This document shows positions 23,265 through 35,039 of a stretch of DNA of 64,000 nucleotides, one piece after another; position 1 is the stretch's first letter; every line of letters starts with the position of its first letter. Source of the DNA: Beroe forskalii (lineage: Eukaryota; Ctenophora; Nuda; Beroida; Beroidae); the NCBI GenBank assembly GCA_011033025.1, contig WFMF01000037.1, positions 1 through 64,000 on the forward strand. Reading direction: 5' to 3'. The notes under the pieces are model-generated. The model searched no databases and was not told the DNA's origin. It was given only the letters and a program-made list of their open reading frames with translations. Both the position numbers and the translations under genes were made by a program.

Positions 23265-24130
23265 TTATCTGCCCAAATCACAATATTCTATTAGTTTATA
23301 TTCACTTCAGAATCCTTTCTGAACCTGAATAAGCAAGTATTTCTGAAAGCCTCCACGTGCAAATAAAACACCGAACAACGCGCATGTGACACTAAACTAG
23401 TATCATCAGAATATGATATAGAATAGGCAATAGATCGTAATGGAGAGGATGTTTCTAAAATTATTTCTAAGCTGGGAAATTGGTAATAATATATGAGCCA
23501 TCCAAGCAACTACAAAGAACAAAACGGACCATACCGGTTAAAAAGTCAACTTCGTTAGTATGTATTAACGGTTTACTAAGACTATGCAATTTTGATGATG
23601 TTTCGGCAACACTAAAAGTTTACTGAGACACTGCTAGTGGCTCGGTGGACTGGTGATTGGTGAAGGCCACTGCCTACACTTACTTCTAAAGCTGATTACA
23701 CATATTTCACCAGATATCAGCGTACGAGTTTCACCAGACATTGGGGCTAGAGGAAGCAGCATATAATCCTTGCACAACTGCACGCTGAGAGGCAGTTATA
23801 TATAGCTGAGCTAAAACTTGATGTCTCAAAACCATTTGTCGTTTCAAAACATCCATGAACTTACTGGCCAGCACAGATATGTTCCATAACATTGCAAAAA
23901 GTAACTGAAACTTTATCTCGATATTATTATCATATTAATATTTAATGTTATTATATTCTATTATTCTGAAGAACTTAGCAGTACGCCCCAGGCATTTTCA
24001 AACAAACAAATACAGCACGGGTAGACAGGACTAGGTACCCATGTACAAGAATAAGGGCCTTTTCTCCTCTCATTGGGGCTCCAAGGCATGGAAAAGGCCC
24101 TCTGAGTTCTAGAAGAAGTTTAATGGTTCT
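23265..24130. other. No gene; hairpin at 24,054-24,102
   Basis: AGGGCCTTTTC and GAAAAGGCCCT form an 11-bp stem. No coding region is supported. Confidence 0.45.
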
Positions 24131-24365
24131 GTTTATTCTGAATATAGAAAAATAATTTAATTAACCGACAATTAGTTTCAACCGACATGACGAAGTTGGT
24201 TAATAATTATTTGATAAATTTCATGGTTATGCCACGACTGAGAAGGAAACTTCGAGTGAAGAAAGAAAGAAAAAGACCACGTCTGCAATATAGAGAAATT
24301 TGCAAGCATCCACAAATCTCCAGTTCCCGAGCTTGTTATCAAAGAAAAAAGAAATTTTAAATTAG
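24130..24365. repeat. Dispersed repeat, copy 1 (pairs with 26,352-26,612)
   Basis: Shares 'ttcatggttatgccacgact', 'aaatctccagttcc' and 'gagcttgttatcaaagaaaa' in order with the second copy. Family unknown. Confidence 0.7.
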
Positions 24366-25430
24366 ATAATTAATTGAACCAGAGAATTGCTGTTATGAAG
24401 AAGGCATGGAAAAGGCTTGGTTGATGATCATCCAAACAGTTCACATATGACAGCGATCTCTGCATTACGAAGAAGATGAACCACCTAAGAAAGCAAGATG
24501 AGGAGGAGGATGTCCGAGTTGACTACTTACCAAGAAGACGCAGCAATTTACAAGAAGTTCGGGAACGAGTGCAGTCTGGCGAGGACTTCCTGACAGCAGC
24601 AAAGAATAACAGCTCGAGCAAATCTTCTTCTTCGAGGAGATTCATCGTGGAACTGCTCAAGACAAAATGAGGACCCCCATGGCAGAAGATAACTGGTCAT
24701 GGTACATCTCACTGGACATGCACTGTCAAACGTCCTCTGACATTAATAACGACTGCATGGGGTGTTTGCATTGATGAACATGAAGAGTATCCCGGCCGGT
24801 GAAACCCTGGATACGAACCCTACACTCTACAGCTAAGCGTTATGCCAGGTGCCGAACACTTTAGCATTATTTAATAATCATTATAAACAAGAAATCTAAA
24901 TACAGTCCTCCACCAGGGTTTGTAAAGAAAAGAAACAACCAAGAGGCAATGGAAGACGGAGAGATGGAGCACTCACAACCTGAGTTCAACGTAAGAGTGA
25001 AGTGGACCAAACGAAGAGCTGAGCCCGTAACAGAAGAAGTCAACGTCTCCCCAAACAACAGATCTACCACTGCCACTCCTGCCAGAGGAGATAAGTTTGA
25101 CTTGAGTTCCTATGGGGGGGGGGGGGTTCTGAGCCACCCTCAAAGGAAGATGAAAGAAACAGCACAGCATCACCACTGAAAAGGGCCATAAAGCTCTGAA
25201 GGAGGAAGGAAGTATCCTTAAAGTAAGATCTAGAATTTTATGTGCTTATATCAGATTTATTTATTGTGGTTCATCAGTTTATTATATAAAGTACATGATT
25301 CTGATCTGCTTGTAATGGAATATAATAAGATTTGATTGAATAATTACAATCTTGAGTATATTATCCGCTTAGCTTAGCTGAGTCTGCATACAACCAATGT
25401 ACCCCTCCAAGCGGTCATGTCATGACTCCA
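24366..25430 (+). other. Anonymous region with two short frames and a dispersed repeat
   Basis: Bases 24,665-24,825 match 40,195-40,345 ('catggcagaagataactggt' core), a dispersed repeat pair. Plus frames at 24,476-24,670 (MNHLRKQDEEEDVRVDYLPR...) and 24,949-25,179 (MEDGEMEHSQPEFNVRVKWT...) are charged and could be exons, but no splice pattern or motif supports them. A G-tract lies at about 25,113-25,125. Confidence 0.35.
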
Positions 25431-25433
25431 CGG

Positions 25434-25625
25434 AGAGGCAAGGAGATAAGAGGCAAGGAGATAAGAGGCGAGGAGATAAGAGGCAAGGAGATAAGAGGTA
25501 CCAATTGAGAATGAGGCAAAAAATCAAAAAGAAAAGAGACCAGGAGAAAAGAGGCTGGAGATAAACAAAAAGGTACCAAGAGGCAAGGAGATAAGAGGCA
25601 AGGAGATAAGAGAGAGGCAAGGCTA
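25434..25625. repeat. Minisatellite, 15-bp unit, in two blocks
   Basis: 'gaggcaaggagataa' repeats at 25,434-25,500 and 25,573-25,622, separated by about 75 bases of related purine-rich sequence. Confidence 0.85.
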
Positions 25626-25959
25626 CCATTCGTGAAGCAGCTAGATTGGTAGATTTTTATTCAGTAAAAAGTCCGGGCAAGTTGAGGATGAGAGTCGAGG
25701 TGAGTAGGATTCCTTTTCATAAATAGTACGAAAAATCGGAAAGGGTTATACCATTTGAAAATCTGCCAAAAATCTCGGGCATAGATTTAATGCCTCATTC
25801 ATGATTGTGCTTAATCAAAAGCGGAATTTTAGCTATTTGCTACCGATGAAAAGATAATTCATGGCTGATATTCCATGCTATCGCGTTTGTTAACTATACT
25901 AATTTCACCATCAGCTTTAAACCTGCATCTCATGAACGCAACAGACGAATTTGACGAGA

Positions 25960-26350
25960 AAGTGAACAGAACATGGGGAAAGTTCTGAAAATGTTCGTAC
26001 AATATACGAATAAAAATGGTACCAGTATTCAAACTTTCAAATGACTTGTCGAAATGGTACCATTTTGAAATTTTGTAAAAATCAGAAACAAAACGTTTCC
26101 ATTTGAAAGAGATGCTGAAAATCAGAAACAATAATGGTACCATTTCATAAAAGTTCCAAAAATTATAAACAAATTTAGAAGTAAAACCGGAAACAAAAAG
26201 TAAAATTTATCAAAATCGCCAAAAATCACGACCAAAAATGGTACCATTTTGAAATGGTGCAAAAATCAGGAACAAAAGGGTACCAGGAAAAAATGCAGTT
26301 TTAAACTTCGAACCTTAAGCCCCAAAACCCCCTAAAACCCCCAAAATTAA
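25960..26350. repeat. Partial copy of the 'ggtaccattt' satellite element
   Basis: Units of about 40 bases with 'aaaatggtaccattt' and 'caaaaatcagaaacaa', followed by 'ccccaaaaccccctaaaacc'. This is the same order as the element at 37,988-39,038. Confidence 0.75.
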
Positions 26351-26351
26351 A

Positions 26352-26612
26352 CCTTGTTCTATGGTTCTGATTACTTTAAAGATAGAAAAACACGATCTTA
26401 TACTTTAATTAGATGGAACTGGTAATTAACCGACATGACGAATTTGGTTAATAATTAATTGATAAAGTTCATGGTTATGCCACGACTGGGAAGAAAACTT
26501 TGAGTGAAGAAAGAAGGAAAGAGACCACGTCTGGAAGATAGATGGATTTAAAGCGAGAAATTTGCAGGCATCAACAAATCTCCAGTTCCAGAGCTTGTTA
26601 TCAAAGAAAAAT
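26352..26612. repeat. Dispersed repeat, copy 2
   Basis: Matches 24,130-24,365 (see there). Confidence 0.7.
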
Positions 26613-27680
26613 GAACTAAACTAGAGAACTGTAATATGCAATACACAAAGCAGAATCAAACCTTATACTCTAATAAGCTAATAGAATCAATGACAGAGTA
26701 TGAGAAAATCCACGACCACAGTAAATTCAGTTCAACATTTTCATTTTCATCAATCAGCTAAACTAAACTTAATCTTTCTTCATATAAACATAGAAACAAA
26801 ATTAAAATGATAGAAGGGTATTCTAGAAAACACAACGAAGCCGTTTAGAAATTCAAGCAAAACCAAAACCTAATCTGCCTTATTATACTTCTAACTTTGA
26901 CTGTTTAACTGCCATTGAGACATTATCATTATTGCATACATAAAGCAATGAGACGTGACTATAATTGGTCCGTGCAAAACAAGCTTGAATAGGTGTAAGG
27001 AGCAAATGGGTGTTAGATACCATTCAAATTGAGTCTTGCTGAACGCTCTTTGAGTCTTAGAGTCTAACGAAACCACCTTCTGAGCTCCTGCTCTGTGGTA
27101 TCTTTTATCATTCAGGAGTATCATCATTAACGGATGTCAATATTTAAAAGTATTGTAAAAGTATAAAGAATGTTTTGTTTGGTATATTCGTGAATAGTCA
27201 CTAAATAATACTCAACAGTTTAAAAGTCTAGAACTGACTTGAAATGCCATTTTTATCAACTGGGCGACTGGTGGATTCGTTTGATTTAAAATATCGTTGT
27301 TTATAAGCTTCTCGGATTCGCCGAACCCATACAAAACTTTAAAAGTGGTGAATTCACCCACAGTGTATCAATCTCAAACAGAACCACACAGGACCTATTT
27401 GCTGAGTTTAAACAAGTCTGTCTATTTTCTAATTTCGTGGGGTTTCTGTTGAGTTCCATTAAGTTTCAGTCTCCCTCCCTGGAAGAAAGCAATAAGGTTG
27501 GATGACCTATAAAGACGTTAACATTTCGACAATCTCGATTGAGGATTACCAAATCTTCATGCAAACCTGCATTGTTTTTACAGAACTGGGAAGGCAACAT
27601 CTTTATTAACTCATTGTTAATCGTTTTTAGTCGTAAAGGAAGCCAAATAAAAAAGTCAATAGGGGGAATAGGTATATAAG
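26613..27680. other. No recognisable gene
   Basis: AT-rich sequence with no supported frame or repeat. Confidence 0.4.
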
Positions 27681-27689
27681 AACATTAAT

Positions 27690-28010
27690 GAAGATTACGT
27701 TTCACTGTCCCCAACTCCATCCCTGATGGAAGTCCTAGATCCGAGATCACCCTCATAATGCTCTGGGGTAAGCCCATACTCATAGCTGGATTCAGCGTCA
27801 CTACTCCCTACAACAGCAGTCTTTGTACCCTGTTAAGCAGCCTGAACATAAGGCACAAGCCACTTCTTTAGCTTACGCCCCAACGGCAAATCATTCAGAA
27901 TGTTGTGTTCCTTAACCCATTTGTGCCCAGTGGCCTGCTAACCAATTCCAGGTGGATGCTTCCCGAGGGAATCCAAATGGAAAATAAATACTTTCCCAGC
28001 CTAAAAAAGT
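27690..28010 (-). pseudogene. Possible coding fragment, minus strand, unidentified
   Basis: One minus-strand frame reads GKVFIFHLDSLGKHPPGIG, then ATGHKWVKEHNIL, LPLGRKLKKWLVPYVQAA and GSSDAESSYEYGLTPEHYEG, broken by two stops. Composition looks protein-like. The 'FxxDSLGK' phrase vaguely recalls Ulp1-type proteases found in some DNA transposons, but this is weak. It could be a decayed exon or a transposon piece. Confidence 0.25.
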
Positions 28011-29194
28011 AGCCAACAAAATACCTTAGGGATCGTAAATTTGAAATTTTTTAAGTAATAGCAGTGCTATCATGGACAAATGCTTCAAATTTATAAAAGA
28101 GAGGGCTAATAATGGTAGGGAGGCAAGGTATATATTAAGTTATATGTAAGAACTATGTACAGAACAGTGTTAAATGTAGCTGAATAATATGCGGAGTTCC
28201 TCAAGAACAGAAGAGGAACATCTTTCATCTTGCAAAATTACATAGAACAGCTGCCTGTTGCATGAACAGATAAAACCCAAATTCAACCAGATTCCCAAAG
28301 CTTATTTTAAACAAAGGTAAATTTTCTGAAAAATAGAGATAATCCAAATAAAGAAATAAACAAGATAACAAGTGCATGAATTAAACCCCACGTGTTTCAG
28401 GACACGCAGAGAATGCCAGAGGTGGAAATGGCTTTTGACGTGAAATCATAGATTCTGAAATTAAACACATTGGATTAGAAAAGAGATCATAACAAAGAAA
28501 ATTCCAGGATGGTCACATTTGGTTAGAAAACCTCGAAGTACCCACTACAAGACGTAAAGAGAGCATTAAACAGAAAACATTCCGGAGCCAGAGCCTCAAC
28601 TAGCATTCACACCTGTGTGAGCAGTGTGTCCGAGACCACTCGGAAGCAAATCTTCTGCACCTCATATATGCTACCGAGCAATTAATATTGATTCTAATGA
28701 GGTTACAATTGTGCTAATTAGTCCACCAGATGGAAAATCAAGAATTAACAAAACTTATTCCAGCTATAATATCCACATAGGGATGTGGTGATATTTCCAC
28801 ATCGGGAATGGTGAAATTCCAGGAATTGAGATTCCTGAACATAATGAACATATTTTGAAATTAGGGCTTAATTGATCTAAAAATTAGGGTTTGATGAACC
28901 TTTGATCAATTCATTACATGCTTCACCTGCATGTGCCACTTCAGTTCTATTATCGCAAGACCAATTTCTTATCATTAAAATGATTTACTTTTGATAGAAC
29001 ACTAAAATAATATCTCATAGAACTTGGAAGCAATCAAGTGTTCAGGACTTGGGTGAAATGCCCCACAGTTGTTTCTAACAGGATAAAGATAAAAACTAAA
29101 ATTTTGTGAGAGAATACACTGCTGAATACACTGCTGACAACCTATAAGCGAACAAAAGGGAGGCATATTTCAAATGCATAGCATCATTATCATA
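28011..29194. other. No recognisable gene
   Basis: AT-rich, with no supported frame. It ends at the A preceding the first Helitron-like unit. Confidence 0.4.
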
Positions 29195-30173
29195 TCTCTT
29201 ATATAATTTCGCAACCTGTTGTTTGTGCGTAACGGCGGAAACATCTTCGGAACGCGCGCGCATTACGATTTGTGCGGGTAACCATGGTGACACGTGCACG
29301 GAGAATTGCGCGCGCTCTCATTTCTGTTAATGGTGTTTTGATTACGTTGCGCGATCTCTAATATAACTTTTGAACGGATCGGAGTTTTTTGATGCGGTAA
29401 AATTTTTTCATGTACTTGGTCGATTTGAATTGTATTGGTTGAAATTTGCGAACGAGGTGCTGCGTAGCAGCGCCGAGTGAGCTTTGAAGTAGACATTCTG
29501 TGATTTTTCACAAATTATTGTGTTTTCAGAGGCTTGCTGATCCAGTGGCATTAAAATTTTTAGTGGCTAGCCGACTGAATTTTATTTCAAAAGTGGCTGG
29601 TTTAAGTCTAATGTTAAGATGTCCGTTATTTGCGTCGTATTTGTCTTAGTTTTTGGTCACCAGATTAGAATTTCTACTGATGTATTTGTAAAAGGCTTTA
29701 AGCAGCATCAGACGGACTTTTACGATGTCATTTCGAGTCAGAATGACTTTTTTCATGAAGCAGAGCCAAAATTGTAAAATTTGTCACTAAGTAAAAAAGT
29801 CTTCCCGGCACTGATTCGAACCCACAATAACCTCGCTTGAACTAGATACCTTAGACCACTCGGCCATCGCGGCGATGTACTCCAAAGAATTAGCAATACC
29901 TAATGGAAGATTTTGCACGTAGAGCATTGAACGGCATTGAATTCAACTTTTGGCCATGGAATCACATTGTGAAGTTGAATTGATTGTTTATCACTGAATT
30001 ACTTTATACTCAACTCATTCAATTTGCCATTGGATATTGATGATTTCTGAATTCGATTTGATTCATGTTCCGTGATTCAGTGACATGACCACAAATCATT
30101 ACACTTTGCTCCATTGCTTAATGCTTATGCTATGCCTTTTCCTGTGACCTAGAAGGCCCAACGGGCCTTCTAG
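29195..30173 (+). mobile_element. Helitron-like unit 1 (979 bp)
   Basis: Begins TCTCTTATATAA after an A and ends with the hairpin GAAGGCCCAACGGGCCTTC running into CTAG, followed by T. Helitrons insert as A|TC...CTRR|T with a 3' hairpin, so both ends fit. An internal core (29,216-29,490) has a palindrome GTAACCATGGTGAC and the hairpin GGTGCTGCGTAGCAGCGCC, shared with the other units. No helicase gene, hence non-autonomous. It abuts unit 2 directly, head to tail. Confidence 0.6.
29795..29880 (-). other. tRNA-like sequence (Leu/Ser type) with Pol III terminator
   Basis: The minus strand has an A box TGGCCGAGTGG and a B box GGTTCGAATC at normal spacing, and a T6 run just beyond. The D-arm phrase GATGGCCGAGTGGTCTAAGG is typical of class II tRNAs. 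The acceptor and T stems do not pair, so it is a pseudo-tRNA or the head of a tRNA-derived SINE. Confidence 0.55.
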
Positions 30174-30805
30174 TCTCTAATATAATTTGGCAACCTCTGT
30201 TGTTTGTACGTAACGGCGGAAACATCTTCGGAACGCGCGCGCATTACGATTTGTGCGGGTAACCATGGTGACACGTGCACGGAGAATTGCGCGCGCGCTC
30301 ATTTCTGTTAATGGTGTTTTGATTACGTTGCTATCTCTAATATTAATAACTTTTGAACGGATCAGAGTTTTTTGATGCGGTAAAATTTTTTCATGTACTT
30401 GGTCGATTTGAAATGTGGTTTTTGAAATTTGCGAACGAGGTGCTGCGTAGCAGCGCCGAGTGAGCTTTGCAGTAGAATATCTATGTACTTATTAGAAATT
30501 CTGATGGTCAAAAGTACGATAAGTTGGATAGCTATCGTGTATCGAGATCTTCGTTTCTGAGCCCTGTTTTATACTGTTTTGAATACGTTTCTTTTTTTCT
30601 TTCCCTTTAATGCTTTTTGTGGCGTGGCCTGTGCTCCAAAGGCAGCGAAAGCAAATGCTGAGTTATCGCCTTATGTGCTCCCAGAAGTTTTTTTGGAACA
30701 TGGTTTAAAAACTTTCTGATGCACTGATGAGGCTGTAGGATCATTATTTGCTATCATAAAACTGAAAATACGGTAAGAAAATGAAAATTTTAAATTTGAC
30801 TATAG

Positions 30806-30893
30806 TCGGGCTCGAACCCGTGACCTGCTGCGCGACAGATCAAGGTGATAGATAATTAAATTGAACGCGCTAACCATTACGCCACTGAGACGT
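30806..30893 (-). other. tRNA-like sequence in unit 2
   Basis: The minus strand has an A box TGGCGTAATGG, a pairing D stem GCG/CGC, a B box GGGTTCGAGCCC and TTTT downstream. The anticodon arm is enlarged and the acceptor ends do not pair. Degenerate tRNA or SINE head, at nearly the same offset as in unit 1 but of a different type. Confidence 0.5.
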
Positions 30894-31249
30894 GATATAG
30901 CGTGTAAATAATGTGTAACTATACGAGGAATATTCGTTGCTTCATAATTGCTTTGAGTGTTTTATCGTGATATTGATTCAATTTCCAACATCATTTCTCA
31001 AACAATAGTTAAATTTAGCAAACCTTTTTCACATTGCCTTGGCCAATATCTATTTTTTGGGGTCAAATAATAGTGCTGAACAATGGCTACATTCTTTACG
31101 AAAGAGGTACGTCCGAGTGTATCACCAGTGGATACATAACGTGATTGGCGGCAACTATAATGGTCCTTATTACTAAATGGGATGTTTATAGGCCAAAACC
31201 TCTATTCCACTGATCATTTTTCCTCAACGTGAGAATGTTTTCTTTTCTG

Positions 31250-32503
31250 GGTAAATTGAGCGATCCGTCGAGGCCAGTATCACGCCAGTATCGCGCCAGT
31301 ATCGCGCCAGTATCACGCCAGTAGCGCGCCAGTATCGCGCCAGTATCAGGCCTACCTCACACCGTTATCGCGCCAGTAGCACGCCAGTATCGCGCCAGTA
31401 TCGCGCCAGTAGCACGCCAGTAGCGCGCCAGTAGCACGCCAGTATCGCGCCAGTATCACGCCAGTAGCACGCCAGTAGCACGCCAGTAGCACGCCAGTAG
31501 CACGCCAGTAGCACGCCAGTAGCACGCCAGTAGCACGCCAGTAAGAAACACTTAATATTTCGGACGCCAGTATCACGCCAGTATCGCGCCAGTATCACGC
31601 CAGTATCACGCCAGTATCACGCCAGTAGCACGCCGGTAGCACGCCAGTAGCACGCCGGTAGCACGCCAGTATCATGCCAGTATCGCGCCAGTAGCACGCC
31701 AGTAGCACGCCAGTATCGCGCCAGTAGCACGCCAGTATCGCGCCAGTAGCACGCCAGTATCGCGCCAGTAGCACGCCAGTATCGCGCCAGTTGCACGCCA
31801 GTAGCACGCCAGTAGCACCCCAGAATCGCGCCATGATATCATGACGTAGGTATCAAATGCTGATGTAATCATATGCTAGTATGACGATCGTATCAAAACA
31901 AAACTTGATTGAAACTAAATTTGAGATATATCAATGCATCAATATTTATCATAGACATAAAGTACTGGCGCGATACTGGCGTGCTACTGGCGCGATACTG
32001 GCGTGCTACTGGCGCGATGGCCTGCGTGCTACTGGCGCGATACTGGCGTGCTACTGGCATGATACTGGCATGATACTGGCGTGCTACGATACTGGCATGA
32101 TACTGGCGTGCTACCGGCGTTACTGCGTGCATACCGGCGTGCTACTGGCGTGATACTGGCGCTACTGGCGTGATTGGCGTGATACTGGCGATACTGGCGT
32201 GATACTGGCGTCCGAAATACTAAGTGTTTCTTACTGGCGTGCTACTGGCGTGCTACTGGCGTGCTACTGGCGTGCTACTGGCGTGATACTGGCGCGCTAC
32301 TGGCGTGCTACTGGCGCGCTACTGGCGTGCTACTGGCGCGATACTGGCGTGCTACTGGCGCGATACTGGCGTGCTACTGGCGCGATAACGGCGTGAGGTA
32401 GGCCTGATACTGGCGCGATACTGGCGCGCTACTGGCGTGATACTGGCGCGATACTGGCGCGATACTGGCGTGATACTGGCCTCGACGGATCGCTCAATTT
32501 ACC
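31250..32503. mobile_element. Foldback (FB-like) transposon, 1,254 bp, with 8-bp target duplication
   Basis: CTTTTCTG stands on both sides (31,242-31,249 and 32,504-32,511). Ends GGTAAATTGAGCGATCCG and its exact inverse open two arms of about 550-590 bases. Each arm is made of 11-base units such as GCCAGTAGCAC or GCCAGTATCGC, and each contains the same interruptions ('aggcctacctcac'; 'aagaaacactta'). The ~130-base centre (about 31,836-31,965) is unique. Drosophila FB elements have the same plan: long inverted arms built of short tandem units. The 8-base duplication points towards hAT-like or related machinery. No transposase is inside. Confidence 0.85.
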
Positions 32504-32552
32504 CTTTTCTGTGGCCTTTTTTGTGACCTAGAAGGCCCAACGGGCCTTCTAG

Positions 32553-32824
32553 TCTTACTTATAAAGTCGCAAATCGTGTTTTTTCTTTGTACGTCACGCC
32601 CCATGGCAACGCGCGCGCAATGGGGGGAATTGCACGTGCAGATTAACTGCGCGCGCGATCATTTCGGTTTAATGCTGTTTTGATTTCGGAGCTTCATAAC
32701 TTTTGATGAGGTCGGAATTTTTTGATGCGGTAAAAAGTATTTAGTTGATTTGAAATTTGCGAACGAGGTGCTGCGTAGCAGCGCCGAGTGAGCTGTGTAT
32801 TTGCAGGCCCAACGGGCCTGCTAG
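32553..32824 (+). mobile_element. Helitron-like unit 3 (272 bp)
   Basis: TCTTACTTATAAAG... to GCAGGCCCAACGGGCCTGCTAG. It is the short form: core and hairpins without the long insert of units 1 and 2. Confidence 0.6.
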
Positions 32825-33092
32825 TCTTACTTATAAAGTTGCAAATCGTGTATGTTTTACGTCACGCCCCATGGCAACGCGCGCGCAATGAGGTTAATTG
32901 CACGTGCAGATTAGCTGCGCGCGCGTTCATTTCTGTTTAATGCTGTTTTGATTTCGGAGCTTCATAACTTTTGATGAGGTCGGAATTTTTTGATGCGTGA
33001 AAAAGTATTTAGTTAATTTGAAATTTGCGAACGAGGTGCTGCGTAGCAGCGCCGAGTGAGCTGTGTATTTGCAGGCCCAACGGGCATGCTAG
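32825..33092 (+). mobile_element. Helitron-like unit 4 (268 bp)
   Basis: Same ends as unit 3 (TCTTACTTATAAAG...CTAG) and nearly the same sequence. The terminal hairpin has one changed base (GGGCATGC). Confidence 0.6.
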
Positions 33093-33874
33093 TCTTATAT
33101 ATAAAGTAAAGTCACACGTGAATAATGTTTGTATGTGCCGCCGTACACAATTGAAAATTGAGCTTGCCAAGAAAATATCAAGAGAAACGAATGCAAAAGG
33201 GAGAAATGAGGCGCCGTTGCTATGGGAACTGATTTTAGTGCACGTGCAGATTATAATCACTTCTATGCAAGTGCTTTCTATTACGCTACTACTTTTTAAT
33301 GCTGTGCTGACATAGTTTTTGAAAATTTGACGTTTTCATTACTTCACAATATGGAGAATGGACCTAACTTGAATAACGGAGGATATTTCAGGTAGATAGT
33401 TTTCATAAAACTGTGACAGGGTTTCTCGATGATCAATAATGATAACAACTTAGTAATTGTGGTTCAAAAATTTACCGTTAAGAGCAATTCAAAGTTTACG
33501 AAAGCGTTCAATCTAATCGAGTCGAATATAGCTGAAGCAGAAGAATTGATCCTGGCCTGGAACAATGTGAACAAAACAAAATTGTCCAATGTAAGTATGA
33601 GAATCAGGTGTCAGAATTGAAATCATGTTGGAATCTGAACGGAACAAAATTCACATGGTTTAGCAGACTAAGAGTGACCAACGAATTCTATTTTCCAATC
33701 TGATCCTTCATAAAATTTAATATTTTATATATTTGATCTGATAGGAATATTTTGATGCGGTAAAATTAAAAACTGTCCAATCAATTTGAATTGTAGTGTT
33801 TAAAATTTACGAAAGAGGTGCTGCGTAGTAGCGTCGAGTTAGCTGTGTGTTAGCTGGTTCAACGGGCCTGCTAG
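33093..33874 (+). mobile_element. Helitron-like unit 5 (782 bp)
   Basis: Starts TCTTATATATAAAG and ends AACGGGCCTGCTAG, followed by T. It is closest to the unit at 44.4-45.7 kb. It contains GTTGCTATGGGAAC (33,216-33,229), an X-box-like palindrome. Short frames inside are not supported as genes. Confidence 0.55.
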
Positions 33875-34805
33875 TTAATATAATAAATTTCCATATTCGG
33901 GATTTTGAGCACCACATTTTTGTCTCAAATGCGTACGCCAATTTAGAATGGTGACAAACCTAGGAATTGTACCCATTTTAGTCTCTAAACCCTCAGTAAT
34001 ATTTTGCTAATGTATTAAGTTTAGAGCTTATTATATTTCGAAAATAGACTGAACGCCAATTCAGCTTCGTATTGTTGGCAATTGAAGAATCTCTTGAAAT
34101 TATGAATCCTTTGTTATACATGAGTTAGGCGCCAAAGAAGTTGGACCCAGACAATTGAAAATAAATATAACTTCCCCTTCGCACGTGGTCAACGTATTTT
34201 AATAATATTGGAATTGAGCGTCTTTGAGAATTGAGCAGTTTCAAAGCAACTGAAGGGGAACCAATCACAATGAGACATAAGGTAATACGGTCCAATCATA
34301 GGACGTTTGGAGACGTCGAGAACAAACCAAAACATTACACGTGCTCACGTGAGCAACAGTCGTTCTAATCTGGGGTTAATAATTCCAGGACACTGGAGGC
34401 AGCTTTAGTTAGAGCTTTTACCGTACACTTGGGACGAGGGGAGTTTACTACAAGGGGAGGATTGAAGGGTACTCTATAAGGGGATTTGAGACAGTACTAT
34501 CTGAGAGACCAGTACTATCTACGAGACCTGTTAAGCTGTTAATACTGTTACATTGCACACTTACTTGTTACGAACTCCCGTTTCTACTTTCGTTCATCAT
34601 CATAATTTCATCGATGCTTATTGTACTAACCCCATTATACTCTCTGAACATTACTAATAATAGTGGTATTTCAACTGGTGGCCCGGACAGAATGGTATCT
34701 AAAATTGCTAACACATATTGCAGGTACTAAGCATGGAAAAATATACAATTTCCTTAAAAATTTTATTATTTGAGCATTTAAAGAGATGTAGTCAGAAATT
34801 TTGCG
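33875..34805. other. No recognisable gene
   Basis: No supported coding frame or repeat. Bases 34,480-34,530 hold a short direct repeat ('cagtactatct'). Confidence 0.4.
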
Positions 34806-34962
34806 TCTCTACCTTAGAAATTTTAGGAGGAAATACCGGACTTGATTTTCACGGATCTGAAAATTACGGACATTAGTATTACGGGCATTAATGATATTCA
34901 CGCTGAGGTGCTCAGCGTGAATGTAATGTCCGTGATAATTATGTCCGATAAGGTAGAGTTAG
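34806..34962. mobile_element. Small foldback element with perfect central hairpin
   Basis: Ends 'tctaccttag' and 'ataaggtaga' are near-inverse. At the centre (34,896-34,922) ATTCACGCTGAG and CTCAGCGTGAAT form an exact 12-bp stem with a 3-base loop. 'ttacggacatta' / 'taatgtccgt' pair between them. Confidence 0.6.
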
Positions 34963-35039
34963 GATGGAATGATTAACAGCTAGCTCTGTGTGGTCACAAT
35001 GATTCTCTGTCTGCTCTTACACTGAGCTTCGCTGACACC

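Larger units (their letters stand above)
30174..32552 (+). mobile_element. Helitron-like unit 2, carrying a nested foldback element
   Basis: Starts TCTCTAATATAA directly after the CTAG of unit 1 and ends with the same GAAGGCCCAACGGGCCTTC hairpin plus CTAG. Without the 1,254-bp foldback element and one 8-bp duplication it would be about 1,117 bp, close to unit 1. The core 30,190-30,475 closely matches 29,216-29,490. Confidence 0.6.

Noticed and set aside
29795-30893. Functional tRNA genes
   Set aside because: Promoter boxes are present but acceptor and T stems do not pair and the anticodon arms are abnormal. Called tRNA-like instead.
31352-32396. Several repeat-rich 'ATGVLLACYWR' frames on both strands
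   Set aside because: They arise from the 11-bp units of the foldback arms and mirror each other. No coding evidence.
31262-32500. CRISPR-like array
   Set aside because: Units are contiguous 11-mers without spacers, arranged as inverted arms with a transposon target duplication, in a eukaryotic context.
34896-34922. Rho-independent terminator
   Set aside because: A perfect hairpin, but in an animal genome and within a foldback element; no T-run.
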